DNA of 64,000 nucleotides from Mesodorylaimus sp. YZB2_4 (lineage: Eukaryota > Nematoda > Enoplea > Dorylaimida > Dorylaimidae). The position numbers and the translations under genes are program-made. The stretch is taken from assembly GCA_030248295.1 (NCBI GenBank), contig JASANH010001643.1, positions 124,001 to 188,000 of the forward strand, in the 5' to 3' direction. The notes under the pieces were generated by a model that ran no database searches, was not told the DNA's origin, and saw nothing but the letters and a program-made list of their open reading frames with translations. This document shows, piece by piece, positions 25,559 to 36,687 of the stretch (position 1 is the stretch's first letter; each line of letters starts with the position of its first letter).

Positions 25559-27647
25559 TATATAATTCAAATTCCGATCTTTTTTAGGATTAAAATTTTT
25601 TTAATCCCGGATCTTTTTTCCGCGTTTCATTCGAGGGAATTAAAAAAATTCCAATACTGATCTGAAATGTCAACCAACAAATCGTGTTAGAACCGGTTTT
25701 TTTAGTCATCGACGCGTAGGCATATGACTGTTGTCAAAAAGGAAAATTGCATGATGGCAAGGACTGAACCTAGTAAAAATATAAACAAAATTGTCGTCCC
25801 GAACTCGTCAACCAACCGCCCGCTGTTCACGATTTTGTCCAAGGGCCATGATTTATTATCTCGAAATCCTGCGCCCATGCAACAGCCCCCAGCACTCCCC
25901 TCCCTTTCTTATAGGATATAGGCAGTCATTCGAAAACAGAGACGTCGATACGGTCTCGTTTTGACATCAACGCCGAATTCAGACCATGACATAGCGTGGC
26001 GTGTTCGCGTTCACTCGAAAAGATCAAGCAAAAAACATGGCATGATCGAAATGCCCACTTGATCCCTAGCAAACGCGCAACTCCTCCATCAATGAAATTG
26101 CGCGGCCTCTATTAGCATGCCAATGGAGAGCTTACTTGAACACGTGGAGAATAGGTTTACGAAAAGGAGCCTAGCACAACCAAGCAAACGTCGTCCAAGC
26201 AAAGCCGGTCGCCAATGGGGCCGCCCATCAACGAGGTCAGCAGTTGGCCCAATGTAAACGACCTATCGCACGATTCTCGCCCAAAAGACGAGCAAAAGTC
26301 CCACGGGGGCTGATTGTCGAAGGCGCCGCTTAGTCGGCCGAGCGTAAAGGCCATCGTCCCTTCGCCTGTCTAAGTTGTATAAGTACCCTGCCCTCGTCAC
26401 TATTCTACGGAAGACGAGCAAAAAACCTGAATAAAAACAAGAAAATGAAGCGAAAATCCGGATCCGAATTCGGCCGTAAAAACGCGTAAAGCATTCTCAT
26501 CGACAGACGATCTCTGACAAAAGTAGCTCATTCGTCGACTAATAAAAACCTAAGCGTCAACTTAAACACCGAAAATAAAATCAGTTTCTAAATTCACTTC
26601 AAAACAATGTCAGTTCCAACTCAGGTGATGACGCATACGCGAAAGGGCGCATCTGATCGTGAGTTTACTCCCTCCATAGGACAACGCGCAGCTGTCGAAA
26701 GAATTTCTCACCGAGGGCAAGACCTCCACACAGACTCGACGACCCACACCCGCGTACTCGGTGTACGTACATTCATAGCCAAACATACCCGGGCCGACCA
26801 CCCCCAGTCACCTGAAGAAACAAATTTTCGACAGCAAACCAATAAAACTTGATAAAAATACGAATGAAAACCTTCTACACCTTTATATTACAGATTTCAA
26901 AAGAAAATACTAAACCTACCGTTCAACCACGCAACAATACCCACCAAACGCACTCTAAACTCACACGCGCTTAACTCCCCAAAGGCGGGAGCAGCAGACA
27001 TTAAGTCGTGGTTTGTCGTAAGAAGTCTAAAAAGCGCCTAATTCAAATCCAAATTCCAACCACCCCATTGGTTCGGCACAATCTACTCGTACCTTTTCGT
27101 CCACCAAGACGCCATCAATACGCTCGTTAACCTCATAACCCAGAAATTTATCTTCAGTTTTCTTTAAAAAATTGTAACGCAAAACGAGAACAGTCAATCC
27201 CGCGATGGATGATAGCAAATCACTCTTTCAATCCAATTGCACTCAAATCCATATCAAAACTGTTGCTACGCCTAATCTGTCAAACGGCCATTCACTTCTA
27301 CAATATGAGCAAATCATACGAATCAACCCTTGGTAGTAACAAAAGGGGGCAAGTGCGAACCATACTACCCACAATATCAAAGGAAGCTCAGAGGGAGCCG
27401 ACCTAGAGTACTTTTTGATAAGAAACCCATTCATAACCCAACATCAACAATTTCCAAGGAAGGCGCCTACAATGAAAAGTACCGCATCAGCACCGTATTT
27501 TTCTTACACCCGCCGTATCAGACGTAGTCCTCCATGCCAGGCACTCTTGTGTACAAAAAAGTTGCATAAAAACCTGAAAGAGCTTGCCAAAATAATTGCT
27601 GAAAAGTGATAAGCTACACAATTCAAGCCCAATATCCAAGCGTGTCG
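25559..27647. other. Intergenic region upstream of RIN and downstream of GIPC
   Basis: It should contain the RIN promoter. I see no TATA-like or other decisive motif. On the minus strand an ORF near 27027-27218 has a hydrophobic start, a charged tail (DGVLVDEK) and a possible gtacga donor. A possible short first exon begins near 26982. They could belong to an unrecognised minus-strand gene but have no landmarks. The rest shows nothing supportable. Confidence 0.4.
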
Positions 27648-30600
27648 TTAGTTTACTGATTTTTTTGAACTTGATGATGCGCGAGTCAATGTTTTCTCAT
27701 CGTCATCTTGAAATTGAACATTTGTTGTACGACGTGGTGAACCATGAAAACGAGCATCTCTCGTTGCTGCCCATAAATCGAACGCTACCTCGTCCGGTAT
27801 TTGAAACTCGGCTAAATCTGATTTCTTCAAAGATGATAGGAACGTGACGGGATTGTTGGCATTCGACGGCTCCTTGGCCATGTCCCAGATCGTTAAGGCT
27901 GAAAAAATCAAAGATCAGGCAACCAACTATTAATCACAGTCTATGTGCTCCCAGAAGGGGGCGGGAGGAAACACGAGAACAATATTGTCTTGTCCAGGAT
28001 GCCCTCAAAAGGGGTGCCCTGATTTGAAGCACGGAAGGGAACATGTGACACGCTCCATCCGCTTCCGTCCAGTCAGATATGACCTCCCGACACCCCTCAA
28101 TAGGGGCTTACGCGCTCCGCATAAAGCTCTGCAGCAGTCTCTGACTGGTGGAACATCAACCCGACAGGTTGAGTCGCACCTGTGTTTATTATTTTGGGTT
28201 GCCTGCAGCCAGCCAGCAGTCAAACCTTGTGTAGACGTTGTCCTCCTTTCCAGGCACCAAAACAAGCTTCTAAGCAAGCAAGATTGTTGTGCGGGTACTA
28301 GCACACACCGACTTCCTCAGACGATGGCTGGTGGCTTGTGAACATTGTCGGTTTTGACAGCCGATACTGTCCTCAGTTGGCTTCCGTCGCTCCACTCCGT
28401 GTAACCCTCGTGCCTGATCGGCCATAGTGAGTGGGAGAGAGCAATCGATCACCCCTTGCTGGGAAACCCGGTGACCTTGTGACTATGCCTATGGCTGAAA
28501 CATTCACCCTGGTTGATGTTTCAGCCATAGGCGTAGTCACAAGACTTGCCTTCTCCAGTCAGTTTTGGTCCCGCCATACTCCCTCCTCCGATTGTCAGGC
28601 TGGGTTACAACCGCGTGAGTCACCGACGCCCTGGCGTGCAAGATCAGTGAGGGATTGCGGTTCCAATGCCGTCACCGATGATCGAACCCGGGACGAGTCC
28701 AGGCACTCGCTCATAAGCAATACGGGCAGACGGCCGCCCACACTTCTACCTATCGATTGCGCGGTGCTTATAGTTTGACTGCTAAACATATAGAGGCAAA
28801 GCGGGTGTCCAAAAAAGTTTAGAAGTCAACACCTTCATTCTCAGTGGCCAGTATAGCCATTCACGAATTGTAACTCGTAGACCGTGGTGTCCATAAACTA
28901 CCGTGCCTTGCACTAAAAGAGGTCGTTCTCGACGCTAGCACGCACTAGTGCTCGCTAATGGCCGCACTGGAATATTCTCATAAGATACTACGCTTAAAAA
29001 TACTGCATGCGCAAAAAAACATTTTTCGCGCTTTTCCATGTAGAGGGCCTTTAAAATAATGGTGGTGTAATCAGTTAGGGACACTCCCTCGTTCCCTAAT
29101 TCCTATGACAAAGCGCGAAAATTTGAAATTTAAGCAGCTAAAACTGACTTCTTTTTTTTCTTGCTTAAAATCTACACCTTAGAAATAGTTTCAAGAGTTT
29201 TTGGCAGAATTGTCAGATTACTTAACTTTAGAGAATTTTGGGAAGGTGAGAGTGCCTACATAATTTACACCCTATTTTGGGGTTAAATTCGTAAGACTAA
29301 GCGTACGAAAATTCATTGAATTAGGAATTTACGCATCGCAAGCAATGCATCTGTAGTCAGAATATCTTTTTTGAATTTCAATGTTTCCACTAAATATCAT
29401 CTCGTCTACAAGGATTTGACCTCTACTACCTCAATCACACAGACAAACCTTACCCAATTCGGCATCGTGAATTCCAAGATAAGTCTCTAATACTGCATTA
29501 ATGCGATCAATAATGACCAAATTTGGAGCGGAATCGACTACGATCGGTGTTTTTGCTCCTTTAGCTTTGAAACGCAATGTCTGCATTCCATTGGCAGGCA
29601 TAAAAGGTAATTTGGAAAACGACGATGATGACATGACACTCGAGCGAGGCGATCCAAAGGCTGTAATGAAGAATCATTTAGAAAAAAAATGAATTAAAAA
29701 AACCAAAATATTTTTACTAAATCCCGCTTTCAATGGCTCGATTAACCTGAGCGTAAATGTGGCTCCGATGGGAAGATCACGCAAATGCTTGGCCACGTCG
29801 AAATGTTTCTTTGAAATCATATTTTCTTTGTCCTGAAAAAAATAATATATCTAAGCGGTTGGCATGTTGTCGGCAGAAAAGTTTATCGGTTTGTTTCGTG
29901 AAGCGACGAATAAGGCAGCAAACGAGCTTACTATCCGCTCAATGTAGTCGCCAGGTCGAACAATGTCATTCAGCCGTCCAAGAACGGAATCAGGTTTTAT
30001 CCGTTTAATGAAAGCTTTGCCAGCACCGTTATCCGTAATTGTAACCCCCAAGGCCGACTCGTCTTTAATAACATCGATTTCTTTTTTCTGACCTGATATT
30101 TTAAAACAAATTGCAAAAAAATAAAAGATTGCATTATTTGAAGAAGGTCAGGCCAGTTTATTTTACCTTTGACGTGTATGAATATGAAGTCGTCAAGTCC
30201 AATTTGTCCGCCCAGCAAGCAATCCATGTCGACCTTATGAGTATTCAGGGTACAATAAAGGATATCGTCGACTGGTATTTCGTAGCATTCGGCAGCTCGT
30301 TCATATAATTCACGCAAATTCGTAAATCCGTACAAAAGACCAGTTGGCGAACCGTGAGCCAATTGACAATGAAATACTAATTTCGTGTCTTGCGGAGGAG
30401 GTGGAGCGTGTGACATTGGATTACCACCTTTGATAGTTTTTACCGAATCTGGCGGCGGGGGTGGTGTCGGACTTCGAAATGATGTCCGCGGCGATGATTC
30501 GTGCGATCGATTCGAGAAACCATTTTTTGGACTCGGTCCGTTGTCGGAGCTTTTTCTACTCGAAGGTGATATCGCCGATGAATTATCATTGGTCGATTGA

Positions 30601-30755
30601 AATATATCTGCTGCCATATCTTCATTCTGCAATTCTTCTTTGACCTCATTTTTCGATGACGTCATTGGCGATCCGTTGAAATCATTTTCTTTCGATCGTT
30701 TCTCTTCAACTCCAATCGAATGCTTCTTCGACGCCGACTTGCCAAATAAAGGCAT
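27648..30755 (-). CDS. gipc: GIPC-family PDZ adaptor protein
   Basis: Exons 30755-30167, 30092-29932, 29832-29718, 29660-29454 and 27898-27648 join in consistent phases to 440 residues. The first ~115 residues are low-complexity with PPPPP and SPRTSFRSP. The GH1 region is [14 protein letters not shown] followed by [20 protein letters not shown]. The PDZ domain has [19 protein letters not shown] and [11 protein letters not shown]2 shows [13 protein letters not shown] and the [18 protein letters not shown] ending. GIPC proteins link PDZ-ligand receptors to myosin VI and endocytic trafficking. Vertebrate GIPCs are about 330 residues, so the N-terminal extension is long. The last intron (29453-27899) holds several repeats. 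The neighbour RIN also acts in endocytosis, but adjacency alone shows no functional link. Confidence 0.93.
28200..28400 (+). repeat. Dispersed repeat family Y, copy 1 (inside GIPC intron)
   Basis: Shared blocks with 34750-34928 are GCCAGCAGTCAA, GTACTAGCACACAC or ACCAGCACACACA, GACTTCCTCAGACG.TGGC, TTGTGAAC and GGCTTCC. Both copies end in SINE-tail-like sequence. Unclassified. Confidence 0.55.
28476..28543. repeat. Hairpin with 27-bp arms
   Basis: Arms 28476-28502 and 28517-28543 are reverse complements with one mismatch (CTATGGCTGAAACA against TGTTTCAGCCATAG) around a 14-bp loop. It could be a small fold-back element or the end of family X, which shares GTTTCAGCCAT. Confidence 0.65.
28605..28765 (-). 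repeat. tRNA-derived SINE (family S), copy 2
   Basis: On the minus strand the order is a degraded A-box region, GCTTATGAGCGAGTGCC, the B-box CCCGGGTTCGATC, then CTCACTGATCTTGCACGCC. It matches copy 3 closely in the tRNA-like part. It lies in the last GIPC intron. Confidence 0.7.
28990..29150. repeat. Interspersed repeat, uninterrupted copy of the hAT-split element
   Basis: CAAAAAAACATTTTTCGCGC, TTTTCCATG and, further on, CCTAATTCCTATGACAAAGC match the two pieces flanking the hAT-like insertion at 56434-57913. It therefore shows the pre-insertion arrangement of that locus. The two halves contain GCGCTTTT-like and AAAGCGCG-like sequence, suggesting weak inverted ends. Confidence 0.5.
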
Positions 30756-31376
30756 TAGTAGGTAAAGTGGTTTTGGGAAAACAGCTGGCTAAATTTCCCG
30801 TAAGAAAACGAAAACTGGGCTGGCACTGGGCTGGATTGTAAAAGGCAACGGAAGCGGAAACCCCACGAGTCATGCACGGCTAACCAAAATCTTTTGTGTC
30901 CACACATCGCGTCAAAGTGTGAAATCTCAAGTTCCTTCTTCACAGCCATGTTTTTACGCCATTCGAAGTGGGTATTTTGTGAAAAGTTGAGCCTTGGCTG
31001 CTTTGGTTTCGTCAATTACTAAGCAAACAGCAATCCAGTTTTCTTTTCGAACCCAACCTGCGCCAGTCGAGTGGGCCGTGATGAGTGAGGCCTGAAGTGG
31101 TTGTCGGTCAACTAGGAACACTTCTGGGCGAAAAAAAGTGAAAAGTGTTTCAGAAAACTGTTGCACATTCCATTTCAATGAGTCATTCCACAAATAAGCT
31201 GTCTGGAAAGGTGCGAAAGAGTACTGTAGTCATGGAGTATTACGTGCCTCCAGTAGACTGAGCTGGTTTTTTTCGGTGACAGCCTGGACTGACTTTGCAG
31301 TCACCATAATAATTTGCACGAACAAAAATATCAACAAGCAGTCAATTTCAGGTGGAGTTCAACAAAATCAAAGGAA
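30756..31376. other. Upstream flank of GIPC
   Basis: No gene is recognised. It presumably holds the GIPC 5' UTR and promoter. Confidence 0.4.
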
Positions 31377-31450
31377 AGCCACCGGCGAGATTCGAACTCG
31401 CGGCCTCCAGTTTACTAGACTGGCGCTCTAACCAACTGAGCTACGGCGGC
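31377..31450 (-). tRNA. tRNA-Thr (anticodon AGT)
   Basis: The minus strand folds as a complete cloverleaf of 74 nt including the discriminator. The acceptor stem is GCCGCCG with CGGTGGC (one G-U pair) and the D stem is GCTC/GAGC with AGTTGGTTA loop. The anticodon stem is CCAGT/ACTGG around CTAGTAA, placing AGT at 34-36. The variable loop is AGGCC, and the T stem is GCGAG/CTCGC around TTCGAAT. There is no intron and CCA is not encoded. AGT (read as IGU) decodes ACU/ACC threonine codons. A- and B-box promoters are intact, so it is probably functional. Confidence 0.95.
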
Positions 31451-32530
31451 TGCCGATGTGGGAGCGCCTATTTAGTCTTCTTCAAGTCAATTCATATACT
31501 CCAAGTGGAAAATGCACTTGGCCTCCTCTTCCCCTCCCCGGCTAGCACAGCTCATGGTAAGCCACACTAACTGGCCCACAGTCCCGAACGGGTCACCCTA
31601 GCCAACACGAATATGACTACGCATTCATCGTGGCCAACACTGACCTCTGAGACGGCTTGCCTACAGCATACTGTAGCAGGCGTGGATATCTTCTCCGTGC
31701 TCACTGCACTGGTTCGGGGAGCAGTTCTGGACTAGGGCCCTCAGAGCCGCCCTGACAGCGCACGCGCGGCTGCTTCTCATTGAGATCTTTTTTCATTGAG
31801 ATCGCCTTCTTGTCATCAATAGCAAGACGGAGCGGAGACTGGTGGTCACTAAGTTGGTCGAGTCTCATCATGAACTCTGTTTCAGCCATAATCACGATGA
31901 GGCTTCACGATTGCGCCTTTTGAGACGGTTACTGTAATTGGATAAGTCAAGGTGGCGGTTTTTTGTAGCGACTGGAGGGGGTGTATTACGAAAAGACATA
32001 GGTACTGGTTTTGATGAATTCTACGTTTTTGCATTATTAAGCTGTATTGCGGACATATTTGCAAATAAATGACTGCTGTAAATTGTTAATTTCTTGCGAT
32101 CCGTACTGACGATGAGAAACATTTCATAGTAGCCACTGTATTAAGCTTTTTGCTGTACTGTACGGCAGATAGCATTGAATGCTAGAGTCAATGTTATGAT
32201 CGGACTCTTCCGATCTAGTTTCGAATCAATAATCACTGGAGGCAGGCCATCGCTAACCAATAATAAATCTTATACCCCCTTCAGCTCCATCTGCTCTCCT
32301 ATTGGACAAGCACGGGCTCCTTCTTGTACCTGAAGCCTGGACTCATTTGGCTTGTAGATACAATAGGAGGTGCGTCCCACCTGAGAAGCTGAGGAGTCAC
32401 TCGCAAACATTACACTCCATGTCTCCATTACACTTCCAGTACCCAGCCTGTGATAAGATGCTTGTTGTCCTCATTTTCGTCCTCGTCGTCGTGAGGGGCA
32501 GTCGGTCGGTGCTCGTTGAGTCAGTTCGAG
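31451..32530. other. Spacer between tRNA-Thr and the kinase gene
   Basis: It contains one copy of a 135-bp perfect duplication (31802-31936). No gene is recognised in the rest. Confidence 0.45.
31802..31936. repeat. 135-bp perfect direct repeat, copy 1
   Basis: Identical over 135 bp to 36552-36686, starting TCGCCTTCTTGTCATC and ending GAGACGGTTACTGTA, with unrelated sequence outside. The copies flank the kinase gene and the SWIM-type fragment at a distance of 4750 bp. Identity over the full length implies a young insertion or duplication. Coding potential is not evident. Confidence 0.85.
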
Positions 32531-34053
32531 ATGTCGTCGTCGGGAAGCGGACGGGTAAGTCAGAGGCCCCAATTGTGCCATATTCTGGAAAGATGCTTTT
32601 CAGAAAGCGAAACTAGACTTCAAAAAGCTCTACTACCCAAACCTGCATCGCGAGTTCGTTCCGCAATCGCTAAAAACCCATGGCGATTTCCTTCTGCGTC
32701 GCGGCGTGGGGGTCGGTGCTCGTGTTCTCAGCGTCAACTGCGAGAAAAAGATACAACGCTACAAGTTCGGTGTGAATGACAAGGTAAGGCGGCGTCGGTG
32801 AGGATAAGGGGAGCGAGTCTTAAAGCCTGACGAAGAGGTCCTTTTGTTCGTTATAATTGATAGACCGTCTAATTTCAGGCCTTCGCCATCGAATCTCAGC
32901 AGTTCGCGTCGTTGGAAGCTCTGGTCAACCACTACTACGAGTCGGGACAAACGTTGGCGGTGAAATTGCCTGCGAAGTTGCTGACGCCCATCTACAACAC
33001 GTTCCAGATGATCGACGGGGCTCGAGTGAACTTCAAACAGGAACTGGGCAAGGTAAGTGCTGGCTGCCTTCGACCACCAGCAAGCTGAATGGATTCGACT
33101 TAGGGCAACTTCGGGGAAGTATGGAAGGCCGAACTGCTGCCAGAACGCGAGATCGTCGCCATCAAGATCCTGAGCGGTGCCGCCAGCGATAAAGACAAAG
33201 TCGAGTGCATGGCCGAAGCCAAGTTGATGACGCTGCTAGACCATGAGAACGTCGTCCGACTGAAGGGCCTCAGCTTCTGGTCGCAGAATCCGGGCGAGGT
33301 GCCACGCCTGCTGATCATCCTGGAGTCCTGCAACTGTGAGTCAACTGCCATTTCTCACTGATTAGGCTTCACTCTGGTTTTTTGTAGACGGATCGTTGGA
33401 CAAGTTGCTCGAGAAGAACATGCTGGAAGAGCGAGGGTGCGTCAGGTCGTTGCTGGACTCGGCGAAGGGAATCGAGTACCTTCACAAACACGACATCATC
33501 CGCAGGTAATCCCGCACCAGGGTGCTCGACGAAGGGTACTCACTCGGTCTTTCAGGGACATTGCGAGTCGGAACTGCCTGGTGACGAAGACGGACCGCAA
33601 GTTCATTGTCAAGATCGGCGACTTCGGTCTCTCGCGCTTGGCTCCCGATCACTACGAACTGGCCACGAAGCGTCGCCTGCCAGTCTACAGCACGGCACCA
33701 GATGCGTTGGAGGTGCGCGAGTGGACGTCGGCGTCGGACGTGTGGAGCTTCGGGATCCTCATGCACGAGGTGAGTGATTCACTTTTTTTCTTTGGTGCTG
33801 GAAATGAACTTCTTTCTTTCAGGTGTACAACATGGGCAAGAATCCGTACGAAGCGCATTACCTCGGACTGGGGACGAAGTTGAAAGAAGTGCTGGAGCAG
33901 CTGAAGAGCGGTTTCCGTCTGCCGTTGCCGGCGACCATGCCGAAGGAGCTGGGGCAATTGGCCACCCGATGCTTGTCCGACCATGAGCGAGGTGGTCGTC
34001 GTCATCAAGAACTACCACGCCGGAATGAGCCTGCCGTGAAGACGTCGATGTGA
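32531..34053 (+). CDS. SH2-containing non-receptor tyrosine kinase, Fer/Fps type
   Basis: Exons 32531-32554, 32604-32783, 32879-33052, 33104-33335, 33388-33505, 33556-33769 and 33823-34053 join in consistent phases to about 390 residues. A compact SH2 domain comes first (HREFVPQSL, GDFLLRRG with the phosphotyrosine-binding Arg, ASLEALVNHYY). A kinase domain follows: GKGNFGEVW loop, VAIK lysine, catalytic RRDIASRNCL, DFGLSR, and YSTAPDALE where APE is usual. This SH2-kinase layout without an F-BAR region is the expanded nematode Fer-like type. Two motif changes (HRD to RRD, APE to APD) leave Asp, Asn and Lys in place. Near 33975 the frame shifts relative to the family: PTMSEVVVVIKNYH is readable in another frame ending at 34039, so the annotated C-terminus is aberrant. 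Confidence 0.88.
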
Positions 34054-34749
34054 TGATGCTGACGAGTGTGACGACCTTCTGAAGTGGCTATGTCTGATGC
34101 CGACTCGTGTGGAGTAAAAAATCAAAGCCTGACAGATCAGAAAAAAAACATTGCGTCTGCTCGAAACATCTGGCGTCACATACTCTCTTAAAAAATTCCG
34201 ACTAAAAATGCTGCTTCGCGCATGTTTTGACGTCCCGTAGTAGAATTATTGCAATTGTGAGCATGTGTGCAGTATGATTAAAGGATAATTACAGCAGGAA
34301 AATCTGCCACTGCCGCATGCGTCTGTCATGGCGCGGATATCGTATCTGCACCTATCCGGGACGGATCTGCTTCTTCTTCGCCAGAATTAAAAAAGAGACC
34401 AAGGTCGGATGACTGATTTGGCTTGCATGCATTGGACGACGTCAACTAGTCTTGAGTTCTCGCTCTATATTGCTTTCCAGGCAGTTTGGGGCCAGAAGTC
34501 TCACAACCTCGCTGACGGCCGGCATGTGCGGCTGTTCCTCGAATTGTTCGTCTGAACGGCCATTGCGTGTGATCAGTGAGCAATCTATACACGAGGAGTC
34601 GCGTGATTTTTTCTGTTTGGTTTGAGCCTCTCTCAGGTGCGCCCTACTTCACCTAATGAAATCATCGTAGTTTAGCCACTGATAAAATTGTGATTCTCTG
34701 ACAAATGTCAGTGATACTTGTTTCAAAATTTTTTCGGTCTTCAGCCCGT
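34054..34749. other. Downstream flank of the kinase gene
   Basis: AT-rich at first, with no ORF or RNA recognised. Confidence 0.4.
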
Positions 34750-34928
34750 TTTGCCTATAGCCGGCCAGCAGTCAACCCTTCTAGCAAGGCTGTGCGGACC
34801 AGCACACACAGCAGCGTCCCTCTGTCGAGTCTCCACTAGGAGCACCCTGAACTGCACACGACTTCCTCAGACGGTGGCGAGGGGGTTGTGAACCCTGTCA
34901 TAGCCGAGATTGTATACTCGTTTGGCTT
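34750..34928 (+). repeat. Dispersed repeat family Y, copy 2
   Basis: It matches 28200-28400 in several blocks (GCCAGCAGTCAA, ACTTCCTCAGACGGTGGC, TTGTGAACCCTGTC). It runs directly into the palindrome at 34929. Confidence 0.55.
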
Positions 34929-35135
34929 CCTCTCCGCTCGAAGCACCTCGACGATACTGGGAGAACCTGGGGCCAGTTTCACAATCAGCTGGGACATGTC
35001 CTAAAGTTAGGACAATAAAATCGCAATGATGTAAGATAGGACTTACGGTGTCCTAATATTTAGGACATGTCCTAGGCGATTGTGAAACTGGCCCCAGGTT
35101 CTCCCAGTATCGTCGAGGTGCTTCGAGCGGAGAGG
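34929..35135. mobile_element. 207-bp palindromic MITE-like element with 58-bp perfect arms
   Basis: 34929-34986 and 35078-35135 are exact reverse complements over 58 bp. Inside lies a second near-perfect pair (GGGACATGTCCTAAAG against TATTTAGGACATGTCC), so the whole unit can fold into one long hairpin. The inner 18 bp of each arm (GGGGCCAGTTTCACAATC) look like MITE termini. The outer 40 bp resemble the 3' tail of the SINEs in this window, in opposite orientations. No target-site duplication was found. Confidence 0.8.
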
Positions 35136-35722
35136 AACGAGTGGCTGCTACGAGGACTCGACAAATCAAAAAACCAACTTTGTTGGATTTATAATTTGTG
35201 AAAAGTCTGCAGTTTTTTGTTTTTGTCTACGTTTAAGGCTTTTGTCGGATCTGACCTCACGACTGCTGTTCAGGTTGATAAAAACTGTGTGAAATTGTCG
35301 TTTATGGAATTTTTGAGAATGGGATATTGTCCCCTGAAGATATCCTGGTGCTTGTATGGGCTGCATGATACAAGGGTGTATTCTACTGCAGGTACAATAA
35401 TGCCGGTGACGACTGTGAAGGACTTCATGGGCAGCTGTCGCGGCTGCGCGTCTTTATGGAGCAAATTTCTCGGCATTACTCAAACGATTGGATCAGCAGG
35501 ACAAGAACTTGCTGCTGATGATGGAATTGATTTCGAAGCAAAATTGCCGCAACGAAGCCACCGATCTTGCACTGTCGACGATGAATCGGCAAGATGTGTT
35601 ATCGACGAGACATTCATCGACTGTTTCGGCTGGCCTGAGGAATACGCATGTAGTGGTTGCACCATTGAGGAAGAGATCTCGGTTCGACTTGGGCAGTATT
35701 GCAAGACAATCGACAATGATAA
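35136..35722. other. Open frames upstream of the SWIM-type fragment
   Basis: Several overlapping plus-strand ORFs exist. One has a heptad-like LLKRLDQQDKNLLLMMELI stretch near 35470-35540 that could be an N-terminal coiled-coil exon of the next gene. Frames and splice sites do not resolve cleanly. Confidence 0.35.
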
Positions 35723-36441
35723 GTGGTGTGCACCAAAGAGGTTGATGGTGAGTGCTGCTCGTCGGATGCGAGGAGCGGAGTTGAGCATCAGGGGAACGAA
35801 GAAGGTTGCTTACTCCGAGGCGTCGCTGTTGGTGGCACGTCGGACGAACAGGGCGGCTTCGGAAGCTCGGAAGCATTGTTAAACAATGGGCAGTCGTACA
35901 ATGTGAATCTGCAACGAGTGGATGCTGAAGAAATGAGGACCGAAAGTGGGTCGGATTGCTTCGATGTTGTACCACAGTTTGCCCACGAAGATGACGATGA
36001 TGGTAGTTTCGCATCGAATCTTGCGCAGATGGAGGAAGCGTTTGGGGTGTCTGGTACTTCGACCGGTTCCAGTACCGCCTGCGTCACTGTGCGTGAGGCC
36101 ATTTGCGTAGAAGACCTGGATCAGGCGGCTGTGGATATGGTTTCGACGTCAGATGTTGCTACTGCCTATAGTGGCGTTGTGGACCAGAGTGGGAATCACC
36201 AGGTGCGCTTTCCTTACCTGACTTGGGTGTGGTGGATGCTCGATTGCTTTCTTTTCTTTCAGACAGATATATTGAAAGAGGGGCGGCGTTTCGAGACAAT
36301 GGAAGATTTCCTCAGATGCCTTCATCGATATGAGCAGTCGTGTGGAATCACTTTGATCGTGTACGATTCAAAGAAAGTAGAAACAGCAAATAAGAAGTTG
36401 AAACCGGGCTCAGTGCCGTGGGATGCAAAATTCAAATACGT
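35723..36441 (+). CDS. Partial gene with ZSWIM/MULE-type N-terminal domain
   Basis: An acidic exon (about 35792-36201, containing HEDDDDGSFASNLAQMEEAF) is followed by a 60-bp GT-AG intron (36202-36261). The exon 36262-36441 reads GRRFETMEDFLRCLHRYEQ, DSKKVETANKKLKPG and WDAKFKYV, ending at a gtaagg donor. This pattern (FxSxEEF...Y...SK.......KFKYV.Y.C.HGG) is the N-terminal domain of ZSWIM1/3-like and related transposase-derived proteins. The expected next exon (zinc-binding C..H, then MULE and SWIM domains) is absent. A SINE and the 135-bp repeat lie there instead. Either a truncated domesticated gene or a transposon fragment. Confidence 0.5.
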
Positions 36442-36551
36442 GTAAGGTCATTTGATCGTTTGTATGATATGCACCTCGAGAGGGCCTTACTTTTCAGATA
36501 CTTTGAACTACGGTGTTCGAGGGCCGGTACAGGCGTTATGCCATGTCCTTC

Positions 36552-36686
36552 TCGCCTTCTTGTCATCAATAGCAAGACGGAGCGGAGACTGGTGGTCACT
36601 AAGTTGGTCGAGTCTCATCATGAACTCTGTTTCAGCCATAATCACGATGAGGCTTCACGATTGCGCCTTTTGAGACGGTTACTGTA
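36552..36686. repeat. 135-bp perfect direct repeat, copy 2
   Basis: Same sequence as 31802-31936. It is immediately followed by a SINE copy at 36688, whereas copy 1 is not, so the repeat is not simply part of the SINE. Confidence 0.85.
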
Positions 36687-36687
36687 G

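Noticed and set aside
26607..27218. Possible minus-strand exons between RIN and GIPC (near 26850, 26982 and 27218)
   Set aside because: Splice-like edges exist but the frames do not connect and no domain is recognisable. RNA-seq would decide.
35480..36102. Minus-strand ORFs over the SWIM-type fragment
   Set aside because: They are antisense shadows of the Ser/Asp-rich plus-strand exon with no homology.
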